Shown in pieces: positions 33,340 to 46,100 of a DNA stretch of 64,000 nt (position 1 is its first letter; every line of letters begins with the position of its first letter). The position numbers were made by a program, and so were the translations under genes. The stretch comes from Megaustenia siamemsis (taxonomy: Eukaryota > Mollusca > Gastropoda > Stylommatophora > Ariophantidae): the NCBI GenBank assembly GCA_032433765.1, contig JAVIAB010000139.1:45261690-45325689 (forward strand), read 5' to 3'. The notes beneath the pieces were generated by a model. The model saw nothing but the letters and a program-made list of their open reading frames with translations, did not search any database and was not told the DNA's origin.

Positions 33340-33974
33340 CCGTTTTAATTATTTGGTTATGGAAGGCCCCTGTATCACTGCAAACGAATTAAAATCCATA
33401 ATTGCTCAACCGCCCGTGTCAGCGTAATCATACGAATTAATATCTCATTTCCCAAACAAAGAAAGGTAACTGTAGTCCCTATCGTAGCAGTCTCAGCACA
33501 CGCCAAAAGACATAAGGCGAAACCGCGCAGAAATTGAACACAGCCAACTGTCCCCTGTCATACGATATCCTCATTCATCGTAAACAATTGGAATATCGAA
33601 ATATGATCAAAACGGATGAGACACACAGCTCACGGTGTGCACAGAGCACTTAACTCAGTAGCTCCTGCAACAAGCCGGACTTGGAATATGAGGAAACTGC
33701 AACAAGGAACACTTTTCATGCATAACCTTCAATAGTTCCCGCCGCCTATCCCCATATACCGGAAGTCCACGTCCTCTTGAAAATGATGATCGTCGTATTT
33801 TTTTTTTTTTAATGTATAGCGTTTGATGATGTTAGGCCACTTTGTTGACTCCAATTCCGAACATATGAACACACAGTTAGTCGTCAGATTATCCCCGTCG
33901 CACATCAAACAACAGACCGTATGATTATCGTACGACCGGTCTAGGGATGTACGATGAGCCATTCCGTTTTAATT
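33340..33974 (-). mobile_element. LINE family G copy with TSD and C-terminal coding remnant
   Basis: TSD ccgttttaatt at 33,340-33,350 and 33,964-33,974. On the minus strand the insert begins with a frame (33,729-33,962) reading RTSLDRSYDNHTVCCLMCDGDN, then CVFICSELE. This looks like the C-terminal Cys/His knuckle of a LINE ORF. It continues into the non-coding 3' UTR and ends ...ccttccataacc. 5'-truncated. Confidence 0.8.
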
Positions 33975-34254
33975 TTATTGGGCATCAGATTGTGATTCGT
34001 GCACAGACAAGAAAGTAAAACATATTTATTATATATATATATATTTATTCATTCTAGTAAAAAATAGAAGTTCCTGATTGGTTAGTTTGTTGCTTTGGTA
34101 GGTTAATAATTTCGTAGCCTGCAGGCTGTTGTTTACTGGTGCAGTGATGTCTACTAGTGTTTGTGAGTTATTTTAAAAGTTATAATGTTCCTATCAGAAA
34201 AAGTCAACAAATACTGAAGAACACATTTAAGACTTTCCTAGGGCGTGCTTAGTT

Positions 34255-34425
34255 TCCTATGGAGGCTACATGCATGCGCCACGAGGTGTTAGAATCCAAA
34301 TTTTTATTTCAACCCCGGTTTAAAAAAAAAGGAAAACTATTTTTTACTCTACATAATTCGAACCAACTTATTTTGGCACCAATTTGATATTATCCATTTG
34401 ATCATCCGCTAACTAAAGTAAGATC
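34255..34425 (-). mobile_element. SINE family 3 fragment (tentative)
   Basis: Shares gcgccacgaggtg and tttttatttcaacc with the minus-strand repeat at 3,440-3,480. Confidence 0.3.
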
Positions 34426-34429
34426 TTCA

Positions 34430-35435
34430 GCAGGCTACTCTAAACATTTCACCATTAACTCCGGAGTAAGACAAGGCTGCGTGCTTTCCCCTTTATTTTT
34501 CATCACATATATGGACAATATATGCAAATTAGCATGCCCAATCCAAGGAAATATACAAATACGGATGATAACAAGCGATAACACAAAAAAGAACGAAATA
34601 TACGTACCAGAAAACAACAGAAGAGAGGAAGAAATAAATGAAATACTATTTGCAGACGACCAATTTTCTGATACATGAAACAACCGAGGACCTACAAAAA
34701 CATATCAACAGGCTAAACAACACTTGTAAACAATACAACATGAAGATCAACATAAGCAAAACCGAAGTAATGGCGAGAAAGAAAGAAAAACTAAACATCA
34801 TAATAGATAATACGACCCTGAAACAAGTAGACAATTTTGCATATCTGGGTAGCACGTTAACACAAGACAATAAAGAAGAGACAGAGATAGATATAAGGTG
34901 TAACAAAGCATGCCAAGTTATAGGCCAAGTATCAACACTATTGAAAAACAAAGCAATAACTACGGAAGCAAAAAGGGCAATATACAAATCAATTTTTCTA
35001 CCAACTCTGAGTTATCAGTGCCAGAATTGGACGCTGGACTCTAGAACAATAAGAAAGATAACGACCACCGAAATGAAATGTGTCAGAAGAATGACAGGAA
35101 ACAGCTTAAGGGACAGAGTAAGAAACACTGACCTGAGGAAGAAACTCGAAATTGAACCAACCATCGAATACATAAAGAAACAACAGATACATTGGTTCGG
35201 CCACATAACAAGACAAAAAGAACTAACAATGACTCAAATAGCATTAAATAAACGCTACGAAAACGCCAGATTAAGAGGAAGACCGAGAAAGAGATGGATA
35301 AAGGGAATACTAGAGTCACTAGGAGGAATAACATCAGAAGAACCCAACAGAAGAGCAAAGAATCGCAGATTGTTTCTCCCCTCGACGCCAACGGCAGCAG
35401 GAAGGATAGAAGAGGAAGATCATTCGCTCTCTTAA
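34430..35435 (+). pseudogene. LINE family E RT, 5'-truncated, one frameshift
   Basis: The first frame (34,441-34,678) has INSGVRQGCVLSPLFFITYMD and ends at the catalytic box EILFADDQF. The frame 34,638-35,435 carries on: KINISKTEVM, the thumb block FAYLGSTLTQD, LSYQCQNWTL, MKCVRRMTGNSLRDR, HWFGHITRQKE and the basic LRGRPRKRW end. A single frameshift near 34,660-34,675 separates them. It lacks fingers and endonuclease. The 3' end (ctcgacgccaac...agaagagg) is shared with the other family E copies. Confidence 0.8.
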
Positions 35436-35439
35436 CATT

Positions 35440-36140
35440 GGATGTTTAAAAACAACGTGTTATTAACTTGCTCAAAAAAACTATCAATATTACAAAATTT
35501 AGACAGATAGACGAATATGTGATAATGTTATGTATTAGAAAACATCATAGGAGTGATAAACATCAGTACTTTAGATTACGCCAACGTGACAGTAGACATA
35601 CTATCCTAGAGAGTTCTATGTCAACAGTGAAAGCTCTGATGCAATTCTGACAGTTGGATCTACCTGACCTTTTTTATGCCAGCATATCAACCTTGCTTTC
35701 ACATATTCAAATGTGACATTATCTCAATGCATAAAACAAGTAAACCATACTTGACCTTCCGCTGAAACAACATATAGGAAAGCCACGTTCAGAAAGTCCT
35801 CACACGAGCCTTTATCGACACGTGAAATGGCAGGGTGAAAGTCTTTTTAATGGTTTATAAATAGCACAGCAATTTGCTATAATCTAAAAGTGACAGTTCA
35901 ACCGAAAAATCGTGTATCATCAACGTGTGAGATTGCTCTGAGACTAATACATTCCGGTCATTCTTTAAGTCTATATTTTCTGGAAGTGGTTCAAATTTGT
36001 CAGACCGCACAAAAATGAAGATTTTCTGGCTTAATTCATATTTGCTTTAGCGATATTTTAGTAGACTAGTACTTATGAAATAAACTGTTTCTAAAAAGTT
36101 GATTAATGTAATACTTTGTGTTGTGAAATATCACAAATTT
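35440..36140. other. No gene recognised
   Basis: AT-rich DNA between LINE E and the left TSD of LINE F. Confidence 0.45.
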
Positions 36141-38434
36141 AATCAAAAATTAAAAAAAAATAAGAAAGCAGGCATAAATAAAAGCAAAATAAGAAGTACT
36201 AAAGCCAAGACACAGGGCACTTATACAGAGTTGAACAAAGAAGTGAGAAGATGCATTAAAAGGGATAAGAAGAAATATATAGATGAACTTGCTAATGAGG
36301 CTGAGAAAGCGGCAAATAAAGGAAATATAAAAGAACTGTACAACAGCACAAAGAAATTAAGTACTGAAGTTGGATGTGCTGCGCCGAAAGGCGCAAATAT
36401 CACAATTATGCTGCAAACCACTACACAACGCAGACACGCAAACTTAACGTCCTTCTAGAGCGGATAATAAAGACATGCTTTCCTTTAGTATCGGGTGAAC
36501 CCAAGCAAGAAAGCAAACAAACTACCAAAAATAGGAAGTTTGCAGGATGCATAAATTATAGGGGAATTATGCTGCTATCAGTGCCAGGAAAAATATTCAA
36601 CAAAATCATTCTGGAGAGGCTAAAAGAGGCCATACAGAAACATTTGAGAGATGAACAAGCAGGTTTTAGGAAGAACAGATCATGTGCTGATCAAATAACT
36701 ACTCTACGTTATTTGGTTATGAAAGGCCCCTGTATCATTGGAAACGAATTAAAATCTATAATTGCTCAACCGCCATTGCCAACGTAATCATTCGAAATAA
36801 TATCACATCTCCCAAACAAATAAAGGTAACTGTAGTCCCCATCGTAGTAGTCTCAGCACACGCCAAAAGACATAAGGTGAAACCGCGCAGAAAGTGAACA
36901 CAGCAAACTCTTCCCTGTCATACGATATCATCATTCATCGTAAACAATTGGAATATCGAAACATGATCAAAACGGATGAAACACACAGCTCACGGTGTGC
37001 ACAGAGCACTTAACTCAGTAGCTCCTGCAACAAGCCGGACTTGGAATATGCGGAAACTACAACAAGGAACACTTTTCATGCATAGCCTTCAATTGTTCCC
37101 GCCGCCTATCCACCATATATCGTAAGTTCACGTCCTCTTGAAAATGATGATTGTCATATTTTTTTTTTTTATGTATTGCGCTTGATGAAGTTAGGCTATC
37201 GTTGTTGACTCCAAATCCGAACATTTAGACACACAATTAGTCGTCAGATTGTCCCCGTCGCACATCAAACAACAGACCGTATGATTAACGTACAGCCGGT
37301 ATAGGGATATACGATGAACTATTACGATGACGTAGCACACAACAATGTCTTACACACAATAATTTCGCTCCCTTTAGATTCATGATTACTCTAGTGAAAG
37401 CAGCCTACGACGAACAAAACACGGTGCAAATTCCCTAAAGAGATAAAACTGAGCCTGATGAAGCAGTTTACAATAATGAGTAACATGTGAATAATTTGCG
37501 GCAAGAAATTCCAACAACGGTCATGAACAGCACCAATGTGACGTAAAGCGCAGATCAAGCCTAGACGGTGGAAGGTCGCATTCACAACACTTGATTTGTC
37601 AAAAAGGGACTTTTGCCGGCGTACGACTTCGCTTTAGCGGCGCAGATGTAATAAAGTTGATCATCATTTTGACTTTAACGCAGAAAAGTGCAATGGAGAA
37701 ACGAAATTAATCAGACCCCGAATACACTTTCTGCAGCGATCGAGAGAACGTGACCGAGATCCACCATCTTGGGAAACGGAACTCTACGTATAATAGTTGA
37801 ACAAAGTTGAGAACTACGGTCCCCACTTTATGTTTGATTCATAGATTACGAAAATGCATTTGATAGTTTAGACAGAGGAATGCGTTGGAAGTTGCTGTGT
37901 CATTACGGAATCCCCATAAAGTTTATTAACCTGAACAAAACAATGTATGAAGGGATGAAATGTTGTATGGTGCATCAACTCCAATGTTAAGTCAGTCCTA
38001 TTTTATGGCTGTGAAAACGGAGAAAAACAAAAATGACAATCATGAAGATACAGACAATCATTAATGGATGCTTGCGCAGAATAAAGGGATAGAAATGGCA
38101 GGACAAAATCACTAACTTAGAATTATGAAAAAGTGTCAGTCAAATACCAATGGATAAAGAGATACAACGAAAACGATGGTACTGGATAGAATACATACTG
38201 CGAAGCCAACTGAAAGTTTTACACAATAAGCCTTTTTTGAAATCCCCAAGGAAATAGACAAAGAGGAAGGCCAAAATATTCTTGAAGAAGACAGAAGGAA
38301 GCAGAGATGAAGATGATAGGAAAGACATGGAATGATCTTAAAGGAATAGTAAGCAATAGAAAGGCCTGGAAAGTGTCAGTTTACATATGCTCCACAGGGA
38401 GTTGAAAAGTAGAGATGAAGAAGAATCAAAAATT
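36141..38434 (+). mobile_element. LINE family F insertion, split by a nested LINE G
   Basis: TSD aatcaaaaatt at 36,141-36,151 and 38,424-38,434. The left part encodes a linker (TELNKEVRRCIKRDKKKYID, AEKAANKGNIKELYN) and RT blocks (NYRGIMLLSVPGKIFNKI, DEQAGFRKNRSCADQI). The ORF stops at TTLR where LINE G begins (36,710) and resumes from 37,781 with LRIIVEQS and FIDYENAFDSLDR. The rest is decayed: FYGCEN near 38,003 and the CSTGS end at ~38,390. Part of the RT core, including the catalytic box, is deleted between about 37,965 and 37,985. The ATG at 36,099 is outside the insertion. Confidence 0.85.
36701..37789 (-). mobile_element. LINE family G, longest copy, nested in LINE F
   Basis: TSD actctacgt at 36,701-36,709 and 37,781-37,789. 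The 1,071-bp insert is on the minus strand and ends ...ccttccataacc-type (here with tttcataacc). Its 5' part (37,320-37,780) is not in the other copies. No long ORF; the C-terminal knuckle frame seen at 33.7-33.9 kb is present but broken. Confidence 0.88.
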
Positions 38435-38699
38435 GTATTTAAATTGAACGGGTAATATTTCCAAATCATCGTGAGTGTTTCAAACAACTGCCATATACAG
38501 TTTTATTTTTATTTCTAAAGTGACGAAAACTACTACATATCAACGATAAAAAGAAGAGTTCTATTTAGTTCTTACAATTTTATAGTTAAAACTAGATTGT
38601 TATCAAAGTTAACATTTTACCAAGCAAACCGCTAATGTGCAGATAATTGAAAAGTTCAGTCCCCTATGAACAATTCGATTAGAGATAATTGAGAGCGCA

Positions 38700-38704
38700 T
38701 ATTG

Positions 38705-38758
<54 letters not shown>
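38700..38758. repeat. (TA)n microsatellite
   Basis: Pure TA run directly beside the SINE at 38,759. Confidence 0.95.
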
Positions 38759-38759
<1 letters not shown>

Positions 38760-39005
38760 TAAAGCACCCTCGTCACGCCTGGTGGCGTATATGGAATATG
38801 GTGTTAGTGACCATAAATTTTACAGACCTTCGGCACATGATTTTTGGGGTAATGTGGTCGGTATTATGCCCGTGTGTAATTTACTTTCCCAGAAAAAAAA
38901 TCCGGTACCCATTAAAGGCTGGGGGAACCGGACCCCGTCGATTGGAATCGAACCCTACCTCTTGTCCTTTATAGTCCAGTTCACTAACCACTGGGCTATC
39001 GCGGC
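38759..39005 (-). mobile_element. SINE family 1, full-length copy
   Basis: Minus strand with A and B boxes (tagcccagtggttag; gggttcgattcc). It abuts the LINE A fragment with no spacer. Confidence 0.9.
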
Positions 39006-39830
39006 ATAGAGGTAGAAAACTTCAACATCAACGAGCTACTCTTCGCAGATGACCAATGCCTAATATATGAGGATGAAACCTGCTACAACAGCATTTAACA
39101 TCTCTAGATAAAAGCTGCACAAACTACAGTATGAAAATTAACACAGCAAAAACTGGGGCTACGAGAATAAGAAAATTAAGACTCCCATTAACATTAAGAT
39201 CAAAGATAAAGAAATAAAACAAGTAGAAGAAAGTCAAGTATTTAGGCACAATGTTCACCGAATATCGAAAACTAGACAGAGAAATTGACATGAGAATACA
39301 AAAAGTAAATGCTGTCACATGCCAGCTTTCACCATTACTAAGACATCCAAACATTTCTATGCCAGCTAAACAACAAATATTAAATAACATTTTCATACCA
39401 ACTTTGTGCTATGAAAGTCAAACATGGACCCTTTCTAAATAACATTTAAGAAAGATCAATACATGTGAGATGCTATGCTTGAGAAAAGTAACAAACACAA
39501 GAAGAGATAGAAAACCAAATGAAACCATAAGAAAAATGGTAGGAACAAAACCCTACCAAGAATATATAGAACAACAACAACTTAGATGGTTTGGCTACCT
39601 GGTCAGAATGAATCCATATCAATCACCATCAAGGACGTTCTTCTCGAGAATGCATGGGAAAAGACCAAGAGGAAGACCCAGAAGAAGATGGATAGATGCA
39701 GTGACAGAGACATGTAACAACAAAGGAAAATCACTAATTCAGACAGTTCGAGCAGCTCAAGAACGACAAATGATATAAACCACGACACCTTTTAGGTATC
39801 AGTGAAAATATAAAAGAGGAAGAAGATACA
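39006..39830 (+). mobile_element. LINE family A, 3' fragment
   Basis: Matches 15,220-16,045 closely: catalytic box ELLFADDQCL at 39,038-39,068, several frameshifts before 39,250, then open frames 39,251-39,442 and 39,470-39,778 separated by a stop. Shared 3' end gacaccttttaggtatcagt. Confidence 0.88.
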
Positions 39831-39849
39831 TATATATAATTTTTTTTTT

Positions 39850-40190
39850 TTTTGCGTTGGCTAGCTCTCACCTCTGGCGAAGTCCCTACAGACTAGGAAA
39901 TTAATTTTCCGTGTTAATCCGTGTTTTTTTTTTCCTGGCAGCCGTGTGACTTTTCGGTCCTTCGCCGAACAGGAAAATAACTCCTGTTTCGGAGGTACTC
40001 ATATATTTTTCCGTCCATAAGTAATTGACTTTTCCAGCCGAGCCTGGCTGCTGATACCAAGGGTGATTGCCGCAGAGAGAAATCACAAATAAAAATCCCA
40101 ACTGGTGCAGTCGAGATTTGAACTCACAACCTCTCTGTCACGAGACCGGAGTCTGGCCTCAAGATCAACCAGTCCTCCACTTGTTATTAG

Positions 40191-40223
<33 letters not shown>
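39850..40223 (-). mobile_element. tRNA-like SINE, diverged, with (CT)n at the edge
   Basis: Reverse strand has gtgagttcaaatctcgac (B-box-like, ~40,110-40,130). The opposite edge is a T-rich run at ~39,840-39,853. A CT microsatellite occupies 40,191-40,223. Confidence 0.4.
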
Positions 40224-40225
<2 letters not shown>

Positions 40226-40475
40226 GCCGCAATAGTTCAGTGGTTAGTGAACTGGACTACAAAGGACAAGAGGTAGGGTTCGATCCCAACCGACGGCTTC
40301 CGGTTCACCCAGCCTTTAATGGGTACCAGATGCATTTTCGTGTGGTCTGGTGGTATTACGCTAGACTTTACTATAGAAAATATCAGGTACCCATTTTTAG
40401 AGTGTGGGTAAACTCCAAAGCCGTGTTGATCAGGAGAAAATATCCGACACATTTGGCACCGGAACCCCGAACATC
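40224..40475 (+). mobile_element. SINE family 1, diverged copy
   Basis: Good tRNA-like head (aatagttcagtggttag; gggttcgatcccaac). The body is altered after 40,330 and partly duplicated. Confidence 0.8.
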
Positions 40476-41395
40476 GTGACTCGTAGACGAGAGCTTTAAC
40501 AACTATTTTACTGCAGCTTCGAATCTAGTTCTGTTAGTTAATTCATATAACTACTTTTTGTTGACTTATGACTATAATGTTTAAAGCTACGCATTTACGA
40601 GAGAAACTGTTCATCGAATAATTATGCTAAAAAGGCGCCTTCTATGGTCATTTTCTAAGCTTGTCTGTTTTGATTATTTTCCTCGATCATTTGATCGTTG
40701 TTTATGTCTAAGAGTGATAATTTTCCTTCAAGACTAATTGACTGCTTCATTTATTTAAATCTGCATACAAGAATACAGTCAATGTGTGTAAGTTAATTTC
40801 GTAATTGTATTGATCGTATTAATGATAAATCTCTATGACTACATACTTTTATTTGTCAGTGACCATTTTGACTCTAAATATCTGTTTGGCTGATTGATCC
40901 TCTAATTTGTGCAAAGGAGAAAAATAGGAGATTGTTGTAGCAACGAACTCGTTCACATACTTGGGGAATATTGTAACCGCAGATGTGGGAAAAGGCGAAT
41001 ACGTCAACAAAAGGAAAAATAAAGTTAACATAATTTCCGCCAGTCTAAACAACGTTTGAAGTTACACCTAGAACAATCACAAAAATCAAAACAAAGAATA
41101 TGTGAGTGTTGTGTACTTTCTGTAATTCTACATAGCTTCTTAATGCTAGGTAGCGACGGAAATAGAATCTTACAGATTGACATATTTTCACACAGCCTGT
41201 GTGAGGAAAATTCTTAGAGTAATTTGGCCAAACAAAAAATAACAACCAAGAACCGCTCAAAAGGTACAAAAAGATCAGATGTACGCAGTGATAAGCGCCA
41301 GAAAATGAAATTGTATATGTCATGTGCTGAGAGAAAAAGTGAAAACACTCACAATAAATGCCATAAGTAGTAGGGCATGGTAATACGTCCTCCAT
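40476..41395. other. No gene recognised
   Basis: AT-rich DNA; short frames without recognisable content. Confidence 0.45.
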
Positions 41396-41770
41396 TTAAG
41401 GACCAGAATTTAGGGACTTTGAGGGACTTTGGGGGATTTTTGGTGGAATTTGATAGATTTTAGGTGGATTTCTATAGACAGGGATAGGCATGGACACTCC
41501 GGATAACAGCCAGATATAAGTCGAACACCCCAGCGACTCACATACACAGACATACACGAGAAAAAAATGCCAAAAAAAAAAAAAACGATAAGTGGGAGGT
41601 ATATTTTATATCGCGGAAACAATTATAGTGTCTTTACGATTAAAACAGTAAAAAATATTTTCGGAATTAAAAAAATCATTCAAAAAATTGTAATGCATAC
41701 ATACAATTAAAACACAAAAATATTTCGGAAAAACAAAGTCATTCAAATAATTGTAATATGTTTACATATA
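41396..41770 (-). repeat. Unclassified dispersed repeat X, copy 1
   Basis: The reverse complement of 41,520-41,690 matches 47,600-47,745 (taatcgtaaagacactataattg, acctcccatttatcg, gtgtatgtgg). 41,405-41,530 also resembles the reverse strand of 50,380-50,530 (gggactttgagggattttggggg). No coding capacity or ends seen. Confidence 0.6.
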
Positions 41771-41811
41771 TACAAATAGGCAATATAAATCGAAAGTCAG
41801 TGGCTACTTTC

Positions 41812-41935
41812 ATCATCATGTGCCTTACCAGTTAGCGTGGGCAATCATGTCCTTCCACAACCTTCTACAGTGCATCGTATCAGATCTGTTGTTGACTGTA
41901 TTCCATGCTATGACACCAAGCCATCTAGTGAACGT
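41812..41935 (-). mobile_element. LINE family B, very short 3' fragment
   Basis: Matches 31,392-31,515 (catcatgtgcc...ccttccacaa, gtgcatcgtatcag, ttccatgc). Only the last ~120 bases remain. Confidence 0.8.
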
Positions 41936-41939
41936 GGCT

Positions 41940-43109
41940 ACTTTACTTACGTAAAAAAAACGTTAACAAATGCTGACCATAGCTGAAAGTCTCGCTAATC
42001 CCGAGACTATGCTTTTTAGGTCCAGGCGGGACCTATTCCCGTCTCCAGTGGAGTGGGGAAAAACTCAATCACATGTGTCACATACAGGATATGTAGAGAA
42101 AATATGAAAAGTGGTGGAGTTTTACTAGCTGTGGTTGTAGATTTACATGCTAGATTTGACCGCCGCAAAGGTTTTATACGGGAAAAAAATGTGCTATCGC
42201 AAACGTTTATATCGGATAAAAATATGAAAAAAATAGCTGATAGAATGCCGCAAAGATATAAGAAAAATATTAATTTTTCCATTGCTTACGAGGAATATAT
42301 AGCATCAATATTAAAAGTGAGCGGGTTTTTTTAGCGGGTGTAGAAGGTTTTCAGGTTAGATTTGCCTGCCGCAAAAAGGTTTTTTTTTTAGAAAAATATC
42401 AATAGTGGTCAGAGATTATAGCTGTTCTTGTCTGATAAATAAATATGTTATTATGGGTAACTATGTCTGTGGTGATGGATTGAATCGACATCTTGTACTG
42501 ATTCTGCCAGAGATTGATGCATTGAATTAGTGGGTAAAATAGGTGTAGCAGCTACACTCACTATGTGAAAGAATAGGAAGTAGAAAAAAAAATTAATAAA
42601 TAACTGAAAAGTCTGCGTTTTAACAGCTGGTTTCGTGAAATTTTTCAAAATGAGGTAACATTCCGTGATGTTTTATTTTAAAATCAGTAAACATTACCTA
42701 TTTGTTTTCACATGTTGCATCATCCTCTACTAAATTGCAAGTATAAATAAAATGAAAGTGGTGGGGAGAATATAGAGAGTAATTAGCCATCAGAAAGAGC
42801 TAAATTCAAAAGTGAGAACAATATTAATGAAAGTTATAACAAATAGTTTTGAGACAACGAAACGTCATTTAACAAGCGTCACCAAAGAATATGTCAGCTG
42901 ATATTATGGTTTGTTAATCATTTAAGCAAACATCTGTACGTGACTTTGGAAACGTAAAGAAAGAAAGAAGAAGTAGCAAAAGTAATAGGATAATAGACGC
43001 GCAACACAATGATAGTTAAATAGAAGTATTGGCGTGTTTATCTTGTAAACGTTTCTCGTGGTCACATGTTTCTTATTTAAATGACAACTTTATGTAAATA
43101 TTCAACACG
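41940..43109. other. No gene recognised
   Basis: The open frames at 42,053-42,334 are lysine-rich and unrecognised. Confidence 0.45.
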
Positions 43110-46100
43110 TAGACTTTCAAAGCTATCTCCATATCCTGTGCCCAGGCAGAGTAGGCAAAGTGAAATGAGGAAGAAAGCACCAATGTTTAAACTTGGCACA
43201 TGGAACGTAAGGACCATGTGCCCTGGACTTACTAAAACAAGCACACTGAAAGAAGGACAAATTAGAACAACAGCACTCATAGATAAAGAACTAAATAGGC
43301 TACATGTTGATATTGCTGCCCTACAAGAAACAAGACTCTCAGACTGTGGTTCTGTAAAGGAAGAAAACTATACCTTTTTCTGGCAAGGCCTAAGCCCCGA
43401 AAAACCACGTATACATGGAGTAGGCTTTGCTGTACATAACAAACACATAAACTCCATAACCACGCCAAAAGGAGTGTCTGAACGCTTGATGATACTCCAG
43501 CTACATACGAAGAGTGGATCAATAAATATCATTAGTGCCTATGCACCAACGTTGGCTGCATCAGACGAAGAGAAAGACAACTTCTACCAACAACTGCAAA
43601 TGACCATTGACTCACTTCCAAAAGAGGAACTATTATACTTACTCGGTGATTTCAATGCACGCACAGGATCTGATCAGCAATATTGGCCAACATGTCTAGG
43701 TCACCACGGCATTGGAAAAATCAACGGAAATGGCCAGCGACTCCTAGAATTCTGCTCAAATAACCACCTATGTGTAACAAATACATACTTTAATGTGAAA
43801 CACAAGCATAAAGTAACATGGCGTCATGCTAGAAGTGGTCACTGGCACCAACTAGACCTAGTTCTTACACGTAGGCAGTCTTTAAATAACATCAGAATAA
43901 CACGAACATATCACAGTGCAGACTGCAACACAGACCACGCTCTAGTCATTAGTAAGATCAAAGCCAGAAGTAGTCGTATCTACAAATCAAGAGAGCCTGC
44001 AGCAGCCAAGATCAACATCACAGCGACAAAAACCACACCAACCGAAGATATTTTTAGATCCAAGTTTGATGAACTGGTAGAAGAAGTAGAAGATGCATCA
44101 AGTGTGGATGACAACTGGTGCTCCCTGAGAACACACATCTATAACTGCGCTCTATCTACCTACGGCCAGAAACGGTTCTCAAAGAACGACTGGGTCGAAG
44201 AAAATGCAGCAAGACTAGACCCACTAATAGCTAATAAGAAAAAGGCTTTACTGAACTTCAATAATAATCCCAATCAAATCACCAAGGATCAGCTCAAACA
44301 TGCGCAAGCCACCCTACAACGCGAAGCAAGAAGATGCGCAAACGAATACTGGAACAATCTATGCTCTGAAATACAGAAAGCCTCAGACAGGGGCGACTCA
44401 AAAACCATGCATGACAATATAAAATAGGCCCTTGGACCAAAAATAGCAAAATTAGCCCCCCTAAAATCCAAGTTTGGAGAACCTATTACTGACAAGGGAC
44501 AACAAATGCAAAGATCGGTTGAACACTACTCTAATCTATACAGTGACGACAGACCAGCAAACACAGCTCTAGCACAATCAATACCCAAATATCCTACAAT
44601 GTTTGAACCGGATGTTGAGCCTACTATGAACGAACTTGCTGACGCTATAAATGCCCTCTCAAGAGGAAAAGCTGCAGGAAATGACAACATTCCCACAGAT
44701 GTACTAAAGGACAACCTAAGCGTACTACTTCCACACCTATACAAACTGCTAATTAAATGCTGGAGAAACGGAGAAATACCTCATGATATGAGAAATGCTA
44801 AGATTATAACGCTGTACAAGAATAAAGGAGACAGGGGTGACTGCAACAATTACAGAGGCATTTCTCTCCTTAGCACAACAGGCAAAGCTTTTGCTAGAGT
44901 CGTACTTAATCGCCTGCATAGACTTGCAGAACGGGTGCTTCCCGAGTCCCAATGCGGTTTCAGACCCGGGAGATCAACCATAGATATGATCTTCACTCTT
45001 AGACAACTGCAGGAAAAATGTCGGGAACAAAATATGCCGCTCTATATTGCCTTTGTGGATCTCACAAAGGCATTCGACACAGTAAACAGAGATGGTCTCT
45101 ACAAGGTGTTAGAAGGCATAGGCTGCCCTCCTAAATTACTTAGGCTGATAATTTCCTTCCATGAAGACATGAATGGCCAAGTCCATTTTGATGGGAGTCC
45201 ATCAGAGAATTTCAAAGTCAACAAAGGAGTGAAACAGGGATGTGTCCTCGCCCCCACCCTTTTTGGTATATTTTTTGCTGCCCTCCTAAATTACACCTTC
45301 GAAAACAGCTCAGGAGATATTTACATTCGCACAAGACCAGATGGCTCACTGTTTAACCTAGCACGACTAAGAGCAAAAACCAAAACAAATGTTGCCCTAC
45401 TTAAAGAATTTTTATTTGCTGACGATGCAGCCCTAGTCGCTCATAGTGAGGCCACCCTACAGTCGCTGATCAACAACCTGGATAAAGCATGCGACCTTTT
45501 TTCACTGTCAATTAATGTTCAGAAGACAGTAATACTAAATCAAGGTGACTTCAAACCTATATCTATTACTCTAAAAGACTGCCCACTAGAATCAGTACAG
45601 AAATTTACATATCTTGGATCCACAGTTACGCAAACCATCTCTCTTGATGAAGAAATAAACTGTCGAATTGGTAAGGCAGCTACGACCTTCGGCAAACTCA
45701 CAAAAAGGGCATGGAACAACACGAAACTAACTCAAAAGACTAAACTCTTAATATATCAAACTTGTGTGCTTAGCACACTACTATATGGATCCGAAACCTG
45801 GACAACATACTCAAACCAGGAAAAAAGACTAAATGTCTTCCACATGCGATGTCTCCGCAAAATAATGCACATCAAATGGCAAGACAAAATAACCAACTTA
45901 ACTGTCCTGCAACGTGCTAAGACCCTAACAATCATGTCGATGCTCAGAAGTCGAAGGCTAAGATGGCTGGGGCATGTCCAACGGATGGAAGAAAAACGCA
46001 TTCCTAGGCAAATACTATATGGCGAGCTAAAACACGGAAAACGACAAATCGGCAGACCTAAACTACGATATAGAGATATCTGCAAATCATCTCTGAAAGA

